Positions 57,254-64,000 of a stretch of DNA of 64,000 nucleotides are shown in pieces; the stretch's first letter is position 1, and each line of letters begins with the position of its first letter. The DNA comes from Lepeophtheirus salmonis (taxonomy: Eukaryota > Arthropoda > Copepoda > Siphonostomatoida > Caligidae). The translations under genes and the position numbers were made by a program. Below the pieces are notes generated by a model. That model was not told the origin of the DNA, searched no databases, and saw only the letters and a list, made by a program, of their open reading frames with translations. The stretch spans positions 8,246,001 to 8,310,000 of the forward strand of contig NC_052140.2 of the NCBI RefSeq assembly GCF_016086655.4, given 5' to 3'.

Positions 57254-57944
57254 GAAAATTCATACAGTCTATGCCCGTTTCCTCATAAATCTAAACGAAA
57301 ATGTTTTAACGAATTGTCCTTATGCGAAGCTCCCTATTATCATGTTGTACAAAGCGTCTCGAGTTCAAGGAGAAAATGGTAGTTTGTTTCTTCTTTGGTC
57401 CGACAAAAGCCACATTTGCGTTTCTCTCTGTAAAATAAATTTGCCCTTACTTCCAAAGTATTCTATAGGTCATGGTTGTCGTGGAATTTTCGGTTTCTTT
57501 ATTTTTTATATACTAAAAGTGCTTAGAATTTACAGTTCTAACAATGTATACAATATCATTCTATCCTTTTTTTTTTCATTTAATGTTTACCATTTTGATA
57601 ATGCTCTACTCTTCCCATAATCTAAGTATGTATGGAAAGCCGTAGCTGGGAGATGCTCATTGAGTACTTTTTAACTATCAAGTACATTACATACGAGTAT
57701 AACAATTAAACTCAGTTGGTACCTTTTTTCTGGCACTATAATATTCAACTGTGTTGTGTCATTATTAATACTAAATATTAGGAACTCTCTCGTGAGAATG
57801 TGATGTTGTTAGGCTTTCTCAAAAGAACTTTTTTTTGTATCCCTCATGAGGTTTTCTTTTTTATGTTTTGTTTTCATTAATAAAAGTAAATCTGCATTTA
57901 AAATGATATTAGAACCGGAAGTAAACGTCGGAAATGTCTTTTCG

Positions 57945-57978
<34 letters not shown>

Positions 57979-58199
57979 GCAGAAGAAAGAAACAAAATGG
58001 AGACATTAAAAAAATCTAATGCTATAATTTAAATGTCTTTAATTCATTATTTACTACAGGAAAGACATAGAACATATTTCATAATAGGGAACATTGAGGT
58101 CGTAACCCTTATTTTTCAATTTTATTCGATTAGAATAATATATAATGGTAAGAGGGGAGACTGGGTAGAGTTACAAAACTTTTCGATTTGGTTTCATTA
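57254..58199. other. Non-coding, long A run
   Basis: The 122-codon + frame at 57252-57620 has no recognisable motif, a hydrophobic low-complexity end and no splice or codon support, so I do not call it. Bases 57948-57975 are a 27-28 bp A run preceded by aataaaa at 57880, which could be the tail of a retroposed sequence. Confidence 0.35.
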
Positions 58200-59155
58200 A
58201 ATCCGACTTTGTTAAACAGTATTCAGAAATTATTAATTTTTTTGAAAAAAAAAAATCAAATATTCAAAAATCTATAGTTATTATCCAAAAATTCAAAAAT
58301 CCACAGCTTTTTACAAAAATATTAAAAGTTTTGGAATAAAATTTCAAAAATTATTTTTTTGAAAAAAAAAAATTTAAATAAATAATTTGATCAAAATAAA
58401 ATTTAATAAATCAAGTTATTTACAGAAAATTAATTTTTTTGGAAAAAAGTATTTTAATATTAAATTTTTAGGGAAAAAAAAATCAAAAATCTACAGTTAT
58501 TCACGAAAATATTAAATTAAAAAAAAAAAAACAATCAAATATTTATTTTTCTGAATAAAACATTCCAAAAATATATAGTTATTATCCAAAAATTTAAAAA
58601 TCCACAGTTTTCACCAAAATATTAAAAGTATTGGAATAAAATTTCAAAAATTATTTTTTTGGAAAAAAAAAATTCAAATATTTAATTTGATCAAAATAAA
58701 ATATAAAATATCCAGTTATTTACAGAAATTTTTTTTGTGAAAAAAATACTTTAATATTAAATTTTTAGGGAAAAAAATATCAAGAATCTACAGTTGAAAA
58801 AAAATTGCAAAAATTGGCATTTTTTGAAAAAAAATTCAAATATTTAATTTTTCTCATTTTTTTTTGTTTTAAATTCTTAGGTGTTTACAGAAAATTAAAT
58901 TTAAATTTATTGGCTTAAAAATTTCAATATTAAATTTTTTGAAAAAAAATTCCAATAATCCACAGCTTTTCACAAAAAAAAATAATTTTTTTGGAATAAA
59001 ATATAAAAAATTAATTTGTCTGAAAAAAAAAAGTTCTTAATTTTTGAGTTAAAATTTCAAAAATCCCCAGCTATTTATATAAAATTTAATTTTTTGGAAA
59101 TAAAAATTGAAAATTATATTAAATTTCGAATATTAAATTTTCTAATAAAAAGCAA
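58200..59155. repeat. AT minisatellite, 50-bp units in 300-bp higher-order repeats
   Basis: Units of 'caaaaatccacagctatt.acaaaaaattaaattttttggaaaaaaa' are repeated about 18 times with strong divergence. The block 58271-58512 is repeated at about 58572-58795 in the same internal order (tagttattatccaaaaatt, ttggaataaaatttcaaaaa, tttgatcaaaataaaat, aatattaaatttttaggg). That gives a higher-order period of about 301 bp. No Rep-A ends are seen here. Confidence 0.75.
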
Positions 59156-59165
59156 TTTTTTTTAC

Positions 59166-59272
59166 TTTCATTCTTGAGGTGAGAATAAATATGAATTCAT
59201 ATATTCATATGGAATTTTACGTGTGAGTGTGCTGCTCATGAAAAACGTAGTGTAACTCATCAGATTATTGGA
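59166..59272 (+). repeat. Rep-C dispersed repeat copy
   Basis: ttcattcttgaggtgagaat, atgaattcatatattcatat, acgtgtgagtgtgctgctca, tgaaaaacgtagtgtaactc, atcagattattgg. It is the most complete copy together with 2345-2458. Confidence 0.6.
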
Positions 59273-60239
59273 TCAAAATTCGTTAATTGTTATTTTGTTA
59301 ATGCTGCAAACTACTGTCAGTTAAAATACAATTTGTGAAGTAAATTTAATTACTTTTTATTTTTAAATATTAAACAAAAAATACTTTTACAAGTATTTCT
59401 CGAGTCACCCCTATATAACAAATGTAATTAGGTGCTTATTTTTTTTCTATAAATATCCTTTATCATTGTCGTGGAATAAAAAATTTGGAAATCATTACAT
59501 TTGGAACAAATACATCTTACGAGAATGTATTTTAATAATTTGATTAAAGTGGATATATTATTTTATTTACTGAATTAAGGTCATTATTACTTATATTTAT
59601 CTCATTTTAACTTCACTGAAACCTACTAGATTACTTTAATTTAGCTACTCATAACTTAGATTTAATCAAGTTATTTTATTTTTTCGGAAAAGTAACAATA
59701 AACAATTCAGATTTTGTACAAATTTGATGAATTTCATTACTGCAGTTGAGAAAATAAAATAATTGATACATGCAAAGGACTGACCTCCGCCACACAGCCG
59801 CTATCCTGGAAGGAAACAATGTAAAATCATTTCATTCTATCAATAAGGACAATAATGTTTTTATTTACTTCCACTAATAGTTCAATTTATCTTGCTAAAT
59901 GTTGAGGATCCATCCATGATTTATTAAATTAATATCGCTCGGTCGACTTTAAATAAAAAGTATAGTGTACAGAAAAAAAAAATATAAATATAAATCAAAT
60001 TGAATTTGTATAAATAAACTGTAAAATAGGTTGTGAAATTATTAATAAAAAACATTATTTTGGTAGTAATTACAAAAAGCTCTTTATCTCAAACATTAGA
60101 AAAACTAACACCATCAAAATTATATCACAATTGTACCAAGTGTAAACTAAGAATTCAAACATTTTACAATTCCAAATTCAATGGTTGTAAGTGCTCTAAT
60201 TTTAATAACCATTGATCGATAGTAACTATTAAAAATTAG
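59273..60239. other. Non-coding, nothing recognised
   Basis: AT-rich. The 60-codon frame at 60033 has no family. Confidence 0.3.
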
Positions 60240-60552
60240 CTTTCATTCTCAAAAAAATATCTTTGTTGGAAAAAAATTTCAAAAATCAAGAGCTGTACAC
60301 AAAAAATGAAGTTTTTTGGAAAAAAAAAATTTAAAAATTGAATTTCAAATATGAAATTTTTTGGGAAAAAATTTCTAAAATCTATAGCTATTTACAAAAA
60401 GTTAAATTTTCCGGAAAAAAATTTGAAAATTTTAGTTAAATTTCATATTTTTTTTTTCAAATATTACATTTTCCATTAGGAATAAAAAACCCCTTGATTT
60501 GGGGATTACAGCGCCTCAACCCTGCCCCTATATTCAGGCCTGCAATGTGGAC
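60240..60552 (+). repeat. Rep-A copy, array and right end
   Basis: About four minisatellite units (aatcaagagctgtacacaaa, atgaagttttttggaaaaaa) are followed by a diverged right end (tttggggattacagcgcctc, aaccctgcccct, caatgtggacacc). The left end is not found. Confidence 0.5.
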
Positions 60553-60639
60553 ACCTTCTGCATATATGAAATAAACCTATATATACATAATTATACAACG
60601 GTGTTGATAATTTTTGGAACTAGCAGCGCCTTGATTGTA

Positions 60640-60900
60640 GATATTTGGAAATTTGTAATAATGTGAAAGACTATTCCTTGTCAAATTTAATAACGATCAA
60701 ACGTATTTTGGAGGTTTTTAATGCAGTTTCTGAGTACTTTTTCCTTTATAATCGGTTTCCTACCAGAACCATTCTGCTTTGGAAAGTTCCCATCACATTC
60801 AATTTTCCGTTTCATATTGTAGACAGTCTCCAGGGAGACACTAATTATCCAGGAAATTTCAATTGGAGTGTGATCCGAACGAATTTATGTTGAGTCCTAA
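60640..60900 (-). pseudogene. Mariner/Tc1 transposase N-terminal fragment
   Basis: On the minus strand, ISWIISVSLETVYNMKRKI, then NFPKQNGSGRKPIIKEKVL and KNLQNTF. This is the first helix-turn-helix ('IS..TVY...RK') followed by a GRP-like GSGRKP linker. The 82-codon plus frame across it is a shadow. Confidence 0.65.
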
Positions 60901-61544
60901 AGATATGTTTTCCACTCCCCTTAATTTTTTTTCATTAATGAAAAAAAATTAAATTATATTTTTAAAGAGCTGATATTTCATTGAAGAAATATACATTTGG
61001 AACTTTTGAAGTCAGTCATTTCAAATCCCTGGAGCTCCGAATCATTTGAACATATAAATGTCAAGTTTCCAACCAATGTAATGTAATGTAAATTATTATT
61101 GATTTAATCAATAATTTTTGCCAACTTTTCTTCGAAATATAGGATAAAAACTGTTTTTGAGGGGTAAAATTAGATTTTAGAAAAATAATTTTTTATAATA
61201 ATGCTGTGAGTACTTATATCATTTGACTCATTTATTATTTTTGGGATCTAGTGATATAATCTTATCAAAATTTAAAATTCACTCATTGTGGACGAATTTG
61301 AGATATTTTAACACTTTGTCCGTTTCAACAAGTTTTATTTTTTCTATTTACAGTATCATTTTATAAATTTATACGTAATATATAATGCGTGTTATATGTT
61401 GTCAGAGCAAGACCCTGAGGATGTTTTTGAGAGAGAAAACACACGCACATTAAATTGAAGATCTATCATACTAATCAGTAGTTTAAGGCAGTTCCTATTT
61501 AGCAAAGGAAGAATTCAGTAGCATCCAGTTAGTTTTCGGTACAG
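60901..61544. other. Non-coding, nothing recognised
   Basis: AT-rich. No feature recognised before the edge-repeat partner at 61545. Confidence 0.3.
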
Positions 61545-61735
61545 CTCAGTTCAGTTTTGCATATCAGTCCTAGAACCTCAAGTTATCAAGTTCGGTCCTT
61601 GATGACGGAACTCAACTTTATTTCTTTTTTTTAAGTCAGTACTGAGAGTCCGATGGAGCGAGGCTATTAAGGACAAGTCCTAAGACTCGTCCTTAATACA
61701 TAAGGACCAACAAACACAGCCTGATCAGTGATCTA
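61545..61735 (+). repeat. Dispersed repeat, partner of 130-310
   Basis: agttttgcatatcagtccta, tcaagttcggtccttgatga, cggaactcaactttatttc, gtactgagagtccgatgg and ttaaggacaagtcctaagac match the segment near the left edge in the same order and orientation. It ends just before the mariner derivative. Confidence 0.5.
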
Positions 61736-61758
61736 TAAATAATATAAATCCTATTATA

Positions 61759-62647
61759 TAGGAAGCGGGGATCAAAATGTCGCCAAAATATTTTTCTACA
61801 AAAAACAACACAAAATATACATTTTTTAACTTTTTTATTGAAAATCAAAACACTGACGAGCATTTAGGTATAGAGTAGCCATTCATTCGATATAATCGTC
61901 AATAACGGCCTCAATACGGCCTCTGAACCGGCTGCAGGCTCTTCTGACTATGTCATTGCCCATGTTGCCGAATACCTCCTTGATCGAGTCCATCAGGCTG
62001 GCCTTGGTGCTATGGGGATGTCTGTTGGTATGTCTCTCGGCATAGCCCCAGACAAAATAGTCCAAAGGATTAAGGTCGGGAGAGTTAGGAGGCCACAAAT
62101 CTTTGGTTACGACGTCATAACAGTTCTCGGTTAACCACTGCATGGAGATTTTGGACACATGGCAGGGTCCAAAGTCCTTATTGTTTTCTCATGGCAGGCC
62201 AGATCCCTCGCCATGGCCTTCATGGACCTGGTAGGGTCATCCTCAACCATCTTATTTACCTTGTCGACAAAGTCGGTGTCCCTGACCTCCTGTCGGCGCC
62301 CTCCTCCTTGGGTGCCCTCTTTATGGTGGCATCAACATCCCAGGTGTCCTCTAGCTTCTTACGAATATGCTGAACTCCTAAATTCACTCCTAAGGTTGAA
62401 GCAATCGTTGAATTGGAGATTTCACCTCCATTATTAACCAATGCCATGACTACGGCGGACCTCGAATGCTCCTCGTTCCAATTATAGATCTTTATCTCCT
62501 CATATGATGGTGGCATGATGCTAACTGAACTACGTATCGTCAGCTGACGAAAATAGCTTTCCTATTTGGTAACTGGTTTTTATTTGGTATTGTTGTCTTC
62601 AAGTTATCAAGGTTTAAAGTAGGTGACAATTTGATCCCCGCTCCCTG
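61759..62647 (-). mobile_element. Deletion derivative of a mariner-like element, 889 bp
   Basis: Inverted ends tAGGAAGCGGGGATCAAA and cAGGGAGCGGGGATCAAA (right end read inverted) are flanked by TA at 61757-61758 and 62648-62649. On the minus strand, 62516-62256 encodes the N-terminal domain (MPPSYEEIKIYNWNEEHSRS, STIASTLGVNLGVQHIRK). After a one-base shift comes DTDFVDKVNKMVEDDPTRSM and ARDLACHEKTIRTL. At about 62160 it jumps to VSKISMQWLTENCYDVVTKD, SPDLNPLDYFVWGYAERHTN and RFRGRIEAVIDDYIE, stop at 61883. The stretch with the first two catalytic residues is deleted, so it can move only with outside transposase. Reading is otherwise well preserved. Confidence 0.92.
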
Positions 62648-62649
62648 TA

Positions 62650-64000
62650 TATTTATCTGTAGTAAGACATTGAAAGTTAATCATTCCAGACATTGAAAGG
62701 TCTAGTGATTTATTCTCAGAAGAGTAGTACTTCGTCTCATTTTCTTAATCTGAACTCAAAGCCGATTTTCTAAAAAGACTAGTGCAACGTTTCCTGTCTA
62801 TAATGAAATTTGTAAAATTTGATGGGTTGCAGTCAAATACTGTTTATGGGAAAACTAAAGGATTGCACAATCTCTAAATACAGATAAATGTGGCTTAACT
62901 GCCAATGGTTTTAAGTGTTTCACTGGACTACGTTTTTCAAATTTAGAACTCTTACAAAATAGGTAACCTGGCTTGAAACGTCTCCTGCACTAAGTGGACC
63001 CTTTTTCAGCTTCCCTTGACCGACTGATTAATACAACTTTGACTGTAAATTAATAAAATGAAAAATATTTGTAAATACATTTATGGTAATTTGTGAAATT
63101 ATTGGAATTATTTTACGGTAAATTTTGTCATAAAATAAGTTCAACCATTTTTAAATTATTTACCAATAGGAAAGTTTATCACAACTTCCTTTGTCTCCCC
63201 TAGCCTATTTGAAAATTATAGTATGATTATTTTTTTTTTGAATTAAAATAAAGTTTTAATTCGTACATTTATATATTTTTTTGCAAATAATGAAATATAA
63301 TGTTGGAATATCTTGATTACTTTTTTTTGCAAAAAGGGTGAAGTTTTTAATAGCGGATAAATTTGACTTTATTGTGTTTTTAGGTTGAGATATGACACAT
63401 ATAAATATGAAATTGTGTAAGTCAGTTTTGCAAATAAGTTTAATATGATTTTTTAATCAAATTTTATTAGTGAGGACTTGAATTCCATGCGTTGAAAAAT
63501 GTCTCGACGTATAATAAATAATATAATTTTAAATGTGTCAAATGATTTTTTTTAATACGAAGTAAGGGCTCCTCGGTTTTTACACAAAATGCTGCTTTCA
63601 TCTGATGTTTAACTAAATTTTGTCCAAATTGTGTAAAGCTATATATGTACTTAAATCATTTTTAAATTAAAACATATTTCACATCGAAACCTTTTTTCGT
63701 AAATAAAAGCCAGTAACATCTACGTAGCATCAGTTGATAGTTAGTTACCAAAGATTCAGCCGTTTTTGATACGCAGTTGTTTGAGTGAGTGTATGTGAGG
63801 GTTTTTGTAAAGTATTTTTTCTGAATTTTGTATTTTATTATTCAACATTGTTTTTTTGTAACTCTTCACACCTAGTGAAGTTACAGATGGGACAGGGTAC
63901 AGACATTGGGATCATCTATGAGGGAAGTGTGAAGTAACAAATTCCCTTGCTTTTGCATTCTAACGAATGTTCTATAAATTTTGAAATGAAATAAAATGAA
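62650..64000. other. Non-coding right edge, one hairpin
   Basis: AT-rich. Bases 63857-63870 (gtaactcttcacac) and 63927-63938 (gtgtgaagtaac) are inverted partners enclosing about 55 bp, with a second cacacc/gtgaag motif inside. No gene is recognised at the edge. Confidence 0.35.

Noticed and set aside
57252..57620. 122-codon open frame (+)
   Set aside because: No recognised motif, a hydrophobic phenylalanine-rich low-complexity end and no splice or neighbour support.
57880..57975. Processed pseudogene with poly-A tail
   Set aside because: There is an aataaaa and a 27-28-bp A run, but no recognisable coding sequence or target duplication upstream.
1..64000. tRNA or rRNA genes
   Set aside because: I looked for B-box-like words and clover-leaf arms by eye and saw none; a tRNAscan or covariance search would decide.

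Overview
The window looks like AT-rich, transposon-laden arthropod nuclear DNA. The closest match I can suggest is a parasitic copepod such as a salmon louse (Lepeophtheirus-like). That is inference, from an arthropod-type kainate receptor, short GT-AG introns beside huge transposon-filled ones, and dense Tc1/mariner, maT-like, Penelope-like and LINE debris. There is nothing bacterial: no operons, no ribosome binding sites, no CRISPR array. I recognised no tRNA or rRNA gene.

The one well-supported host gene is an ionotropic glutamate receptor of kainate type on the minus strand. Thirteen consecutive exons between 29893 and 731 join in phase, with GT-AG borders and no stop, into 727 complete codons plus a split codon at each end. 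They cover the amino-terminal domain, S1, TM1, pore loop, TM3 and most of S2. The first exon (signal peptide) was not found to the right. The last exon or exons (end of S2, TM4, tail) lie beyond the left edge. Introns fall into two classes: four of 57-73 bp, and others of 0.4-8.2 kb filled with mobile elements.

The introns (1-29.7 kb) hold a nearly full-length maT-like mariner nested in a LINE (8.4-10.3 kb), a full-length but broken mariner (18.76-20.0 kb), several internally deleted mariners and MITEs, a Penelope-like element that has lost its reverse transcriptase core (25.9-27.7 kb) and a hAT transposase remnant (27.8-28.3 kb).

The right half (30-64 kb) has no confidently identified host gene. 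It holds many mariner pieces, two LINE tails, a Ty3/Gypsy pol remnant with a candidate 3' LTR (46.8-48.55 kb), a 110-bp tandem repeat (56.95-57.25 kb), a 1-kb AT minisatellite with higher-order structure (58.2-59.15 kb) and a terminal-repeat mariner deletion derivative (61.76-62.65 kb).

The most unusual pattern is a dispersed family, here called Rep-A. Its inverted ends resemble CAGGGGCGTCTGCAG. Most copies carry an array of an approximately 50-bp AT minisatellite inside, and one has none. Two more dispersed families (Rep-B, about 350 bp; Rep-C, about 105 bp) also recur on both strands.
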